From: an uncultured Bacilli bacterium
GTDB lineage: Bacteria > Bacillota_I > Bacilli_A > RF39 > UBA660
Assembly (NCBI GenBank): GCA_934148845.1
Contig: CAKPDH010000002.1
Coordinates: forward strand, 62,001 to 126,000
Reading direction: 5' to 3'
Length of the DNA: 64,000 bases
Part shown: positions 42,917-51,134 of the stretch, piece after piece
Layout: each line of letters begins with the position of its first letter
Position numbering within the stretch: the first letter of the stretch is position 1
Position numbers and translations under genes: made by a program
The notes under the pieces: generated by a model
Seen by the model: the letters and a program-made list of their open reading frames with translations, nothing else
Told to the model about the DNA's origin: nothing
Database searches by the model: none

Positions 42917-44252
42917 ACCAACACATCCCATACTTTATTGGAGTAAATGCTGCTATTTTAGTATTCTTATCAGCATTCTCAAATAATCCCCAATCTATAT
43001 CTTTTGAAACCATATTATAATTTTCTCTTTCTAATTCTTTTATAAGATTATTTATTTCATTAGTTAATTCATTATTTTCTATATTAGGTTTATTACTATG
43101 AATATATTGTGTTTTATTTGCTACTTCTTTATTCTCATTATATATAGGTGTTCCAACACGATATGCTAAATAATGCAGTCTTAATTCATGAGGCATTATT
43201 GATAAAATTAACTCTTTTGTTTTTATAATATCTTCTTTAGTTGATGATGGATAATCTAAAATAAAACTTGTTCTAATTCTATAACCAATTTTCTTTGTTT
43301 CTTCTATTACTTGTTTTATATAATTAATATCCATATCTTTATTCATTAATTTCAATAGTCTTTCACTACCTGTTTCAATACCATAGTGAACCCATCTAAA
43401 TCCAACTTTATACATATATTCTAAAAGTTCTTTGTCATAACATTTAATACTACATAATGCTCCAAATAAACATTTGATATTTCTTTTTTCTATTTCTCTA
43501 CAAATTTCTATCATTCGTTCTTTGTTTACGGTTGCATTATCATCAAGAAAAATTATTTTTTTTGTATTATATTTTGATATTAACATTTCTATTTCATTTA
43601 CAACATCAGTAACATTTCTTCCACTCCACTTACCAAAATAATATGGTGTAGTACAAAATTTACAAGTTCCAACACAACCTCTTGAAGTGATAATAGTTCT
43701 TGTATCCATATATTTAGTAATATCTAATAAATCTCTATTGGGAATTGGTAACTTATTAAAATCATTTGTTAATATTTTCTTATCAGTAATATATATTTCT
43801 TCTTTTGTTTTGATAACTAAATTAGGAATGGTTTTTAATTTTTCTATCTCATTAATATTTTCTATTACATCAGTAATAATTTCATCTGCTATTCCTTTGA
43901 TAACAACATCTATACCATTATCTAAAAATTTTTGATAAAAGTGAGTGGATGATTTTCCTATCATTATAAATTTAGTAGGTTTATTTGTATTATGAATTGT
44001 TTCAAAAATATTTTGTATTGTTTCAGTAGTATGTAATGGTAATTGATAATCATAGACAAAAACAACTATATTTTCATCTGATAAATATTCATTGATATTA
44101 TTATCCATTCTATTAACATCCATATCAATTACTTTTACATTATCAAATTTTTTATTTATAATTGTTGCTATTTGTAATACATCTAATGGTTCAGCTAAAA
44201 TAGACCTATTTGTAAATGGTTTATTTGCTGGATTAACTACTAAAACATTCAT
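42909..44252 (-). CDS. B12-binding-type radical SAM enzyme
   Basis: 447 residues. Residues 1-150 are a Rossmann domain like the cobalamin-binding domain of class B radical SAM methylases ('MNVLVVNPANKPF', 'IVVFVYDYQLPLHTTETIQ', 'GIADEIITDVIENI'); I see no DxHxxG. Residues 180-400 are the radical SAM domain with 'SRGCVGTCKFC' (CxxxCxxC) and 'KIIFLDDNATVNKERM'. The product may methylate or rearrange an unactivated carbon. AAGGGGGATTTATT ATG starts it. It is the first gene of the operon. Confidence 0.85.
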   Translation of the reverse strand: MNVLVVNPANKPFTNRSILAEPLDVLQIATIINKKFDNVKVIDMDVNRMDNNINEYLSDENIVVFVYDYQLPLHTTETIQNIFETIHNTNKPTKFIMIGKSSTHFYQKFLDNGIDVVIKGIADEIITDVIENINEIEKLKTIPNLVIKTKEEIYITDKKILTNDFNKLPIPNRDLLDITKYMDTRTIITSRGCVGTCKFCTTPYYFGKWSGRNVTDVVNEIEMLISKYNTKKIIFLDDNATVNKERMIEICREIEKRNIKCLFGALCSIKCYDKELLEYMYKVGFRWVHYGIETGSERLLKLMNKDMDINYIKQVIEETKKIGYRIRTSFILDYPSSTKEDIIKTKELILSIMPHELRLHYLAYRVGTPIYNENKEVANKTQYIHSNKPNIENNELTNEINNLIKELERENYNMVSKDIDWGLFENADKNTKIAAFTPIKYGMCWYE

Positions 44253-44280
44253 AATAAATCCCCCTTAAAAGTTGTTTTCT

Positions 44281-44286
44281 ATTATA
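44281..44286 (-). promoter_or_regulatory. Promoter of the six-gene operon (extended -10)
   Basis: TGCTATAAT on the minus strand, 29 bases upstream of the B12-type radical SAM ATG. The -35 is weak. Confidence 0.6.
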
Positions 44287-44326
44287 GCACAAAATTTATA
44301 AAATAGTTATTCTTTTCTTATTTTTA

Positions 44327-44385
44327 TAAAAAAAATACTATGATATAGCTTATTTACCATTATTAGCAATAACATATCATAGTAT
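44327..44385 (-). terminator. Terminator of the XRE repressor gene
   Basis: 12-bp arms ATACTATGATAT/ATATCATAGTAT around a long loop, followed by eight T on the minus strand. It separates the repressor transcript from the operon promoter. Confidence 0.75.
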
Positions 44386-44391
44386 TAATTT

Positions 44392-44922
44392 TTAATTTTT
44401 CTTAGGTAGTTTATCATAATCATACTTTTCCATAATTGGATTAAGTAAGTCATTTGCTTTTGTTAATTCTTCTACTGCTTGTTCTAGTGTATATTCACTT
44501 TTACCTTCTTTAAGTAATTTTAAATGTTCTGCAACTTCAAATATTATAAATCCTGCTTCTCTTGCTTTATCTCTTTTATTAGAATCAAATTGTAATAAAT
44601 CTATTTCTGATTCTTTGTATTTTTCAATTAATTCTTTTAAATCTTTACTAGATTTATCAATATATTTATCTTTACTCTTATGTGCATGAAAATATAAAGA
44701 CATTTCATCATAACCTGCAGCTTTTAATAGTTTTTGCAATGACATATCTAAAGTTTCAGCAATTTTACGTAGATCATCAATATCTACTTTTTTTATTTTA
44801 CCATTTATTAAATCATTTAAAGTACTTCTACTAATACCAGTTAATTTAGCAAGTTCTCTTTGTGAAATATCTTTGGCCTCTCTTGCTGATTCAATTAAAT
44901 TTTTAAGTTCTTCTGAGTTCAT
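44392..44922 (-). CDS. XRE-family repressor
   Basis: About 176 residues. Helix-turn-helix at 'KDISQRELAKLTGISRSTLNDLING' (about 15-40), then 'MSLQKLLKAAGYDE', then a charged helical C-terminus, possibly for dimerisation or induction. The ATG at 44922 is chosen for domain fit; the ribosome site is weak. Divergent from the int operon with an operator between, as in element repressor-integrase switches. Confidence 0.75.
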   Translation of the reverse strand: MNSEELKNLIESAREAKDISQRELAKLTGISRSTLNDLINGKIKKVDIDDLRKIAETLDMSLQKLLKAAGYDEMSLYFHAHKSKDKYIDKSSKDLKELIEKYKESEIDLLQFDSNKRDKAREAGFIIFEVAEHLKLLKEGKSEYTLEQAVEELTKANDLLNPIMEKYDYDKLPKKN

Positions 44923-44962
44923 AATAACACTTCTTTCTCCCCTTTTTTCTCTCAATAATTTA

Positions 44963-45049
44963 ATTCTACCACGTTTTTGTTTAAATGTCTAGTTTTCCGG
45001 TCAAATTGTATTAACAATATTCTCGGACAATGCTATATTTGAATTGTCC
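44963..45049. promoter_or_regulatory. Divergent promoter/operator of the element
   Basis: Minus strand: TAGACA (44986-44991), 17 bases, TAGAAT (44963-44968, with TGG before it) for the XRE gene. Plus strand: TATATT (45034-45039, preceded by TGC) for the right-end operon. An inverted repeat GGACAAT/ATTGTCC at 45025-45031 and 45043-45049 straddles the plus -10 and is the likely operator. A further CGGACA lies at about 45056. Confidence 0.6.
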
Positions 45050-45086
45050 TTAATATCGGACACTAATAAGAAAGGAGGATGTGAAT

Positions 45087-45341
45087 ATGAGATTATTTAA
45101 AAAGGATAATATTGATAACTATATAATTCCTAAAGATTTATCTATCGGAGCAACTAGTATGCTTAATTCTCTATTAGTTAGAACTAATGAGGAACTTGAA
45201 AATACTGACCTCTACTCTCTTAGTAATGATAGTAGAAAAGATGTTGCATTAGCATTTAGAGAATTAAGAAAGAAAAAATATATTATCTATAATTCACTTG
45301 ATGATACGTATTACATTTATGTATCACCACAAAAAAGTTAA
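45087..45341 (+). CDS. Small winged-helix-like protein of the element
   Basis: About 84 residues: 'DLSIGATSMLNSLLVRTNEE', then 'SNDSRKDVALAFRELRKKKYIIYN', the shape of a winged-helix DNA-binding domain ending in a beta wing 'DDTYYIYVSP'. AAGGAGG lies 8 bases before the ATG at 45087; the GTG at 45081 is too close. First gene of the plus-strand operon leading to xis and int. It may regulate excision. Confidence 0.55.
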   Translation: MRLFKKDNIDNYIIPKDLSIGATSMLNSLLVRTNEELENTDLYSLSNDSRKDVALAFRELRKKKYIIYNSLDDTYYIYVSPQKS

Positions 45342-45359
45342 AGAAAAGGAGGAAAAAAT

Positions 45360-45488
45360 ATGACTGCAGAAGAAACATTAAATTTGGTAGCTAAGCAATG
45401 GTGCACTCTAGAAGATATTATGAAACTTGGACATCTTGGTAGGAATTCTGCACTAAAGGCTAAAAAGAAAATAAAAATATTGTTTTAG
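45360..45488 (+). CDS. Excisionase-like small protein (3' end replaced)
   Basis: AAAGGAGGAAAAAT ATG, 42 residues: 'LVAKQWCTLEDIMKLGHLGRNSALKAKKKIK', the helix-turn-helix of small Xis/DUF3173-type proteins that precede tyrosine integrases. The frame ends soon after AAAAAGAAAATAAAAA, where a foreign segment begins (next entry), so the natural C-terminus has probably been lost. Confidence 0.5.
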   Translation: MTAEETLNLVAKQWCTLEDIMKLGHLGRNSALKAKKKIKILF

Positions 45489-45742
45489 AATGGCTTAGAA
45501 AAAATGAAATTGAGTATGACAAAATAATATTTAGTCTAGAAGATAAACTTAGTATATGTATAGAAAATAATATTGATGTAATGATAGAAGATAAAGTTGA
45601 TAACATAAATAAAATATCATCTAGAATTCCAGTTATATGTTTTCATGCAGGATATAACAAAAATTGTATTGGTGATAATATTATTAGATGTTATAGTTGG
45701 TATGACATATATAGTAAAATAAATAAAATGGTTCAAAAATGA
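45464..45742 (+). pseudogene. HAD-family nucleotidase C-terminal fragment
   Basis: A frame open from 45464 without a start codon reads 'VLEWLRKNEIEYDKIIF', 'VMIEDKVDNINKISSRIPVICFHAGYN', 'CIGDNIIRCYSWYDIYSKI', the C-terminal half of a HAD-type 5'-nucleotidase-like protein. It stops at TGA 45740, which overlaps the ATG of the next frame (ATGA), the usual arrangement of two operon genes, so an operon fragment appears to have been moved here as a unit. Confidence 0.6.
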
Positions 45743-46974
45743 AAAGATTACTAAGAATTAGTTTTGATTTATCATTATTATCATTTATACCAATAATATC
45801 TTGGTTTTTACTTGGAATAATAGTTGATAAGAATTTAATTAATATATTTACACTAACTTATCCGTTACAATTTATATATTATATAATTAAATCTATATTT
45901 TCTACTGGTGCTAATATAAGTAAAGAAAAAGATAAAAACGGAAAATGGAAAAAAAGTTTTTCTAAAGCATATAAAACTAAATTAGATGCAATGAATGCTG
46001 AAAGAGAGTTCTTAAATAGTAAAATTGAATTCGGTGGAGATATGGATATGACATTTGGTACACTAACCGACCAATATATTGAATCTCAAAAAAATAAAGT
46101 TAGAAGAAGAACAATGGAAACTTATTTAAAAAGAAGAAGGTATTTTACTGATTTTGAAAATGTTAAATTAAAAGATATGGATGGAAATCTATATCATAAG
46201 TTTCAACAAGATTTATGGAATAAACCTATTAAGTGTTCTACTAGAAATGATGTTCAAAAATTTCTTAAGATTATTCTTAATTGGGGAATGAAAATGTATG
46301 ATATCAATTTAATGCGTTTTTATAAAAAAATAGAGTTCTTTAAAGACCCTAATGAAATGAAAGTAGAAAAAGATGTTTACACTTTTGAAGAATTCCAAAA
46401 ATATATAACAGGAACTACTAGTTTAAATGATAAAACAATGTTTGAAATGTTATATTATTGTGGATTACGTAGAGGCGAAGCAAGAGGTCTTCAATGGTCT
46501 GATATTGATTGGAATAATAAGTTAGTATCTATTACTAAACAAGCTAATAGTGTTAAGGATAGTCAAAAATATTATGAACTAACTCCACCTAAAACATCTA
46601 AAAGTATTAGGACTTTACCTCTTACTGAAGTTTTATATAATGATTTAGTAAATTTATACAATGAAAAAAAGAAGTACTATAGCTTCAATGACAAATGGTT
46701 TATTTTCGGTGAACATGAACCATTAACCTTCGGAATGATGTCTAGAATTAATGGTAGAATTGCTAAAAATGCAGATATCCGAAGAATTCCACTACACTCT
46801 TTTAGACATAGTTGTGCTTCTTTACTAATAAATACTGGACAACCAGTAACAACCGTATCAAAATATTTAGGACACGCTAGTACTAAAGAAACATTAGACA
46901 CATATGCTCATATGTTTCCAAATAATCTAACTGATGTAAAAAATACTATGGATAATTTAAATCTAAGTATTTAA
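45739..46974 (+). CDS. int: Tyrosine recombinase (integrase) with a MATE-transporter-like N-terminal leader
   Basis: 411 residues. Residues 1-65 ('ISFDLSLLSFIPIISWFLLG', 'FTLTYPLQFIYYIIKSIF', 'GANISKEKD') look like the start of a MATE-type membrane transporter, not an integrase. From about 66 ('KNGKWKKSFSKAYKTKLDAMNAEREFL') a shortened arm-binding domain begins, followed by core-binding (about 105-200) and the catalytic domain: R in 'CGLRRGEARG', 'HSFRHSCASLL', 'LGHAS' and Tyr in 'TYAHMF'. The catalytic residues are complete. Membrane-anchored start makes normal function doubtful unless an internal start is used. Confidence 0.85.
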   Translation: MKRLLRISFDLSLLSFIPIISWFLLGIIVDKNLINIFTLTYPLQFIYYIIKSIFSTGANISKEKDKNGKWKKSFSKAYKTKLDAMNAEREFLNSKIEFGGDMDMTFGTLTDQYIESQKNKVRRRTMETYLKRRRYFTDFENVKLKDMDGNLYHKFQQDLWNKPIKCSTRNDVQKFLKIILNWGMKMYDINLMRFYKKIEFFKDPNEMKVEKDVYTFEEFQKYITGTTSLNDKTMFEMLYYCGLRRGEARGLQWSDIDWNNKLVSITKQANSVKDSQKYYELTPPKTSKSIRTLPLTEVLYNDLVNLYNEKKKYYSFNDKWFIFGEHEPLTFGMMSRINGRIAKNADIRRIPLHSFRHSCASLLINTGQPVTTVSKYLGHASTKETLDTYAHMFPNNLTDVKNTMDNLNLSI

Positions 46975-47112
46975 ATAAACTCAAACAAAAAAATAATTTA
47001 GTATCTAAAAACTAATATTTGGTATCTAGTGTGGTGTCTAGATAAAGCAAAAATAGTTAAAAATCCCTTATAAACAAAAGTATTCCCCTCTTTCGAGGGG
47101 AATTTCAGGGGG
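46975..47112. other. Right end of integrative element (putative attR with arm sites)
   Basis: After int: TTTAGTATCTA (46997-47007), TTTGGTATCTA (47018-47028), TGGTGTCTAG (about 47032-47041), matching the left-end repeats. Then TATAAACAAAA (47069-47079), hairpin ATTCCCCT/AGGGGAAT (about 47081-47102) and TTCAGGGGG (47104-47112). Distance to the left copies is 11,992-11,998 bp. Confidence 0.6.
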
Positions 47113-47120
47113 TTTTGGTT

Positions 47121-47176
47121 AGATATTCTTCACATATAAGCATCGTAAAGAATATCTGGTATGGACTTCCATACCA
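47121..47176. other. Two strong hairpins beyond the element end
   Basis: AGATATTCTT/AAGAATATCT (47121-47130 and 47148-47157) and the near-palindrome TGGTATGGA/TCCATACCA (47157-47176). The int operon and recG converge here, so a bidirectional transcription stop is likely, though a T run is clear only further on (eight T at 47192). Confidence 0.5.
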
Positions 47177-47239
47177 TAATAAGTATATAAAATTTTTTTT
47201 AATTAGTCAATAGTAATAATCAAAGTTTATTACAATAAT

Positions 47240-49222
47240 CTAATCTAAATTATTACAATTATTAATTATATCTTTAAGTAAATTATAGTTATCTATATTA
47301 TTACTATCAACTAACTCTTTTACATCTTCTTTTGCTTTTAATAATATATTAAAATCACTAGTTAGGTTGGCAAGTTTAAAATTCATATCACCACTTTGCC
47401 TTATACCAAATATATCACCACTGCCTCTTAATTTAAAATCTTCTTCACTTATTTTAAATCCATCATTAGTATTAGTCATTATTTGTAATCTATCTGCCTC
47501 TTGATCACTTATTAATATACAGTAGCTTTGAAGACTATTTCTTCCTACTCTACCTCTTAATTGATGTAATTGAGAAAGTCCAAATCTAAATGCATCAAAT
47601 ATAACCATTACTGTTGCATTTTCTACATCTACGCCTACTTCTATAACAGTTGTACTTATTAGTATACTTATCTTATTATTTTTAAATTGCTCCATTATAT
47701 TATCTTTTTCTTCTCTAGTCATTTTTCCATGTAATACACCTATATTACATATTTTACCAAAAGCACTTTTCATTTTTTCTTCAAGTTTATTTACATTTTC
47801 TAAATTAATCTTATCAGACTCTTCTATTAAAGGCGCAATTACATATATTTGATGTCTGCATTTTAATTCATTATAAATAATTTCTAAAACTTCTTTTATT
47901 TCACTATTATTTTTTAATATAGTTTTTACATCTTTTCTACCACTTGGCATTGTCTTAATATTAGATATACTCATATCGCCATAAATAGTTAATGCATATG
48001 TTCTAGGAATTGGTGTTGCGCTAAGATAAAGTATATCAGGAGTTATACCTTTATTTTTTAAACTGCTTCTTTGTACAACTCCAAAACGATGTTGCTCATC
48101 TGTTATAACTAATCCTAAATTGTTATAAGTAACATCACTACTAAATAATGCATGAGTTCCTATTAATATATCTATATCTTTATTTTTTAATCTTTCAAGT
48201 ACATTTTTTCTTTCTTTTTTACTTATTGAACTTGTAAGTATTTCAATCTTTATATCATAGTTATTAAACATTTTTACTAAATTTTTTAAATGTTGATAAG
48301 CTAAGACTTCAGTTGGTGCCATTAAGGCTCCTTGATGACCACTTAAATAATTTATATATAAGGCTACTATTGCAACTATTGTCTTACCACTACCAACATC
48401 ACCTTGAATAAGTCTATTCATTCTTTTTTCACTTATTAAATCTGTATATATATCAAAAATACATTTTAACTGATCTGGTGTAAGCTTAAATGGAAGATTA
48501 TTTATAAAATTATCAACTAGTTCTTTTCTAACATCACGTTTAATACCTAAGCTTAAATTTGAATTTCTTTTTAATCCATACATTTTTAACATAAATATAA
48601 ATAATTCTTCATATTTTAAATATGCTAAAGCCTGTCTTAATTCATACTCATTTAAAGGATTATGTATTTTATGTACAGCAGTATTTTTATCTATTAATTT
48701 ATATTTTTCTTTTATATACATAGGTAAATATTCTATTACTTCATACTCAGTTATACTATTAATTATTTTTTTTATTTGATTACTAGTTAATGAAGCAATA
48801 GAATGATATATAGGTTCTATAATAGGAGTATCTTTAAGTCTCATAAACTTAATATCACTTGCTACTATAGTACTATGGATTTTATCATATTTGCCAATAA
48901 CCGTAATACTAGATCCAGTTAATAATCTTGGCTTTAAATAAGCTCTATTAAATATAATTACGTTTAATAAATATTTTGAAGTATTTATTTTAAATGCTAA
49001 TTTATTCATTTTTTTATTAAAAAAATATACACTAACACTACTATCTACTATTCCATCTATTATTATTTTATCATCATTTTTTAATTCTTCTATATTACTT
49101 CTTTTTATTATATCATATCTAAAAGGATAATAACTAATCAAATCACTTGTCGTTATTATCCCATTATCGTTTAATAATTTTAATGTTTTAGGTCCTATAC
49201 CTTTTAAATTATTTATTAACAT
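47240..49222 (-). CDS. recG: ATP-dependent DNA helicase RecG
   Basis: 660 residues, near full length. N-terminal wedge/OB domain, Walker A 'QGDVGSGKTIVA', DEQH box 'VITDEQHRFGV', 'LYLSATPIPRT', 'STTVIEVGVDVENA' and 'QLRGRVGR'. It remodels stalled forks and branched DNA. The initiator ATG at 49222 lies 5 bases from the stop of the upstream membrane gene. It is chromosomal and lies immediately beyond the element. Confidence 0.96.
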   Translation of the reverse strand: MLINNLKGIGPKTLKLLNDNGIITTSDLISYYPFRYDIIKRSNIEELKNDDKIIIDGIVDSSVSVYFFNKKMNKLAFKINTSKYLLNVIIFNRAYLKPRLLTGSSITVIGKYDKIHSTIVASDIKFMRLKDTPIIEPIYHSIASLTSNQIKKIINSITEYEVIEYLPMYIKEKYKLIDKNTAVHKIHNPLNEYELRQALAYLKYEELFIFMLKMYGLKRNSNLSLGIKRDVRKELVDNFINNLPFKLTPDQLKCIFDIYTDLISEKRMNRLIQGDVGSGKTIVAIVALYINYLSGHQGALMAPTEVLAYQHLKNLVKMFNNYDIKIEILTSSISKKERKNVLERLKNKDIDILIGTHALFSSDVTYNNLGLVITDEQHRFGVVQRSSLKNKGITPDILYLSATPIPRTYALTIYGDMSISNIKTMPSGRKDVKTILKNNSEIKEVLEIIYNELKCRHQIYVIAPLIEESDKINLENVNKLEEKMKSAFGKICNIGVLHGKMTREEKDNIMEQFKNNKISILISTTVIEVGVDVENATVMVIFDAFRFGLSQLHQLRGRVGRNSLQSYCILISDQEADRLQIMTNTNDGFKISEEDFKLRGSGDIFGIRQSGDMNFKLANLTSDFNILLKAKEDVKELVDSNNIDNYNLLKDIINNCNNLD

Positions 49223-49226
49223 AAAA

Positions 49227-49739
49227 CTACACTATATTAGAAAGAAGTCCAAATGATACAATCATCATTATTATAGATGCAATAAGTACTCCTAGTGTAG
49301 TAGCAATAAATGATTTTTTTCTATCCATTTCAAGAACACCAGCAACAAGACATCCAGTCCAAGCTCCAGTTCCAGGAAGTGGAATTGCTACGAAAAGTAC
49401 TAATCCAAGATATCCATATTTTTCTATTTTAGTTCTGTTTTTTTCTACTTTTTTATCTAACCAAGATGCAATTTTTTTAAATTTTTTACTTTTTCTCATC
49501 CATTTTAATATTCGTGATATAAAAATCAAAATAAATGGAATAGGTATAATATTTCCAACAACGCATAAAATATAACTTAAAAGTGGATTTAATTTTAAAA
49601 GTGCTGATGCTATTAACCCACCTCTAAGTTCTAATATTGGACTCATGGAAATCAAAAATACGATTAATTCTTTCATAAATGGAATTGCTATTATAGACCC
49701 TAATGACCCAATTATTAAGTTAACTAATTTTTTTGCCAT
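49227..49739 (-). CDS. COG2426 small multidrug-export-family membrane protein
   Basis: 170 residues with four to five membrane segments. 'ISMSPILELRGGLIASALL' and 'LFVAIPLPGTGAWTGCLVAGVLEM' are the paired signature of COG2426 (called small multidrug export, a DedA-like reentrant fold). Real substrate unknown. AGGTGGTATT ATG. Adjacent to recG on the same strand, 4 bases apart. Confidence 0.8.
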   Translation of the reverse strand: MAKKLVNLIIGSLGSIIAIPFMKELIVFLISMSPILELRGGLIASALLKLNPLLSYILCVVGNIIPIPFILIFISRILKWMRKSKKFKKIASWLDKKVEKNRTKIEKYGYLGLVLFVAIPLPGTGAWTGCLVAGVLEMDRKKSFIATTLGVLIASIIMMIVSFGLLSNIV

Positions 49740-49803
49740 AATACCACCTAGAATAAGTATATCATAGATATTAATATTTTTTAACTTTTTTTTTAAAAAA
49801 AGA

Positions 49804-49832
49804 TTGACAAAATTACTTTTTTAGATTAGTAT
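49804..49832 (+). promoter_or_regulatory. Consensus promoter of the putative small RNA
   Basis: TTGACA (49804-49809), 17 bases, TAGTAT (49827-49832), pointing into a region with no plus-strand gene. Confidence 0.65.
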
Positions 49833-49837
49833 ATACA

Positions 49838-49925
49838 TTGCCAGTTCGAAATAGAGCTGGTGCTAGTATCACACTAGCCAACCCCTTTTTATTCTTTTAT
49901 AGAAACTGCTCAGGGGCAGTTTCTT
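49838..49925 (+). ncRNA. Putative structured small RNA, antisense to the dacA 3' end
   Basis: From the predicted start, CCAG/CTGG and GGTGCTAG/CTAGCC hairpins are followed by CCCC TTTTT, then a strong terminator AGAAACTGC/GCAGTTTCT (loop TCAGGG, 49902-49925) and TATTTTTTTT. No ribosome site or reading frame fits. The last 57 bases are antisense to the end of dacA. I do not recognise it as tmRNA, 6S, SRP or a known riboswitch. Confidence 0.45.
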
Positions 49926-51089
49926 ATTTTTTTTATTTTTTAGTTTTTTACATAAAATTAAAAGTAATAATATAATACTTATAATAAATATAACTAATTT
50001 ATAATTATAATACTTAATATTTGATGATAAATATACATCAGTTTTATATAATATATCTTCATTATATTTAATTATATATTCTCCAATCTTATCACCAGTT
50101 TTAATATTTTTATTAAGAACCGTTATACCAGTGTAATAATATTTTAGTTCGTCTAAATTTATAGAGTTATTTAAATACTTAATTACATCATTATCAGAAT
50201 ATACTGCATATTCTTTTTGTTTACTATTTTTTACTTTAAGCGTTATTATTTTATCATTTTTACTTAATATTTTTTTATGTGAATAGTTTGAATTAACATA
50301 ATTATATAAATTTATTGTATCTTCTATTTGATATGGATAATTAATATCTGATCCAAGGACAATAAATATAAAATTTGAATTATCTATAGTTATAGTACTA
50401 CTTAAACATAATCCAGCTTTATATGTAAATCCAGTCTTAGCTCCAGTTACCATATCTAAATTAAGATTATATTTTTTAAGGGTTGTACTTAATGTTTTAT
50501 AAATAGTTTTATCTATACTTTTAATATAATAGTAATCACTTTCATATATTTTTTTAAACATTTGATTGTTTAAGCAATATTTTAAAATAATAGATAAGTC
50601 TAAAGCAGTAGAATAATTATTCTCACTATCTATGCCTATAGGATTATCAAAGTGGGAATTTTTAACTCCTATTTTATCTAATTCTCTATTCATTAATACT
50701 GAAAAATCTACCGTATTTTCACTTATCGTCAGTGCTAATGCTTGTGCTGCATCAGCAGCAGATGGAAGCATTAATGCATAAAGTAAATCAAGTATGGTTA
50801 ACTTATCACCAACTTTTAAATTTATTTTAGCATAACCATCTATATTACTTATCATATTTTTAGTAACTACAATTTCTTTGTTTAAATCATCCGTATTATC
50901 AAGAACTGTTATTGCTGTTATAATTTTGGTTAACGAAGCTATTTGGACTTTTTCATTTTCATTTTTACTATATACAATTACGTCATCACTATAATTATAT
51001 ACGACAGCATTTCTTGATTTTATTTCTATGGCGCATACATTACTAATAAAAATTAAAAATAATAAAATATATATAGTTACCTTTTTCAT
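49869..51089 (-). CDS. dacA: D-alanyl-D-alanine carboxypeptidase (DacA/PBP5 family)
   Basis: 406 residues. Signal peptide (1-20), SxxK as 'ASLTKII' (about 51), 'LLYALMLPSAADAAQAL' in place of the usual SGN/SAN motif, 'GAKTGFTYKAG' (KTG, about 214), a PBP5-like beta domain and a C-terminal membrane anchor (about 365-385) then a basic tail. It trims pentapeptide stem ends. The final 16 residues lie opposite the small-RNA terminator, so this tail may be evolutionarily constrained by it. Confidence 0.9.
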   Translation of the reverse strand: MKKVTIYILLFLIFISNVCAIEIKSRNAVVYNYSDDVIVYSKNENEKVQIASLTKIITAITVLDNTDDLNKEIVVTKNMISNIDGYAKINLKVGDKLTILDLLYALMLPSAADAAQALALTISENTVDFSVLMNRELDKIGVKNSHFDNPIGIDSENNYSTALDLSIILKYCLNNQMFKKIYESDYYYIKSIDKTIYKTLSTTLKKYNLNLDMVTGAKTGFTYKAGLCLSSTITIDNSNFIFIVLGSDINYPYQIEDTINLYNYVNSNYSHKKILSKNDKIITLKVKNSKQKEYAVYSDNDVIKYLNNSINLDELKYYYTGITVLNKNIKTGDKIGEYIIKYNEDILYKTDVYLSSNIKYYNYKLVIFIISIILLLLILCKKLKNKKNKKLPLSSFYKRIKRGWLV

Positions 51090-51134
51090 AATTACCTCTA
51101 CTATGTAAAATTATATCATTAAATTTAAAGAAAG

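Noticed and set aside
35071..47112. A prophage
   Set aside because: No capsid, terminase, tail or lysis genes are present; only integration, regulation and cargo.
49869..51089. dacA dead because SxN is SAA
   Set aside because: Related carboxypeptidases tolerate changes here, and SxxK and KTG are intact.
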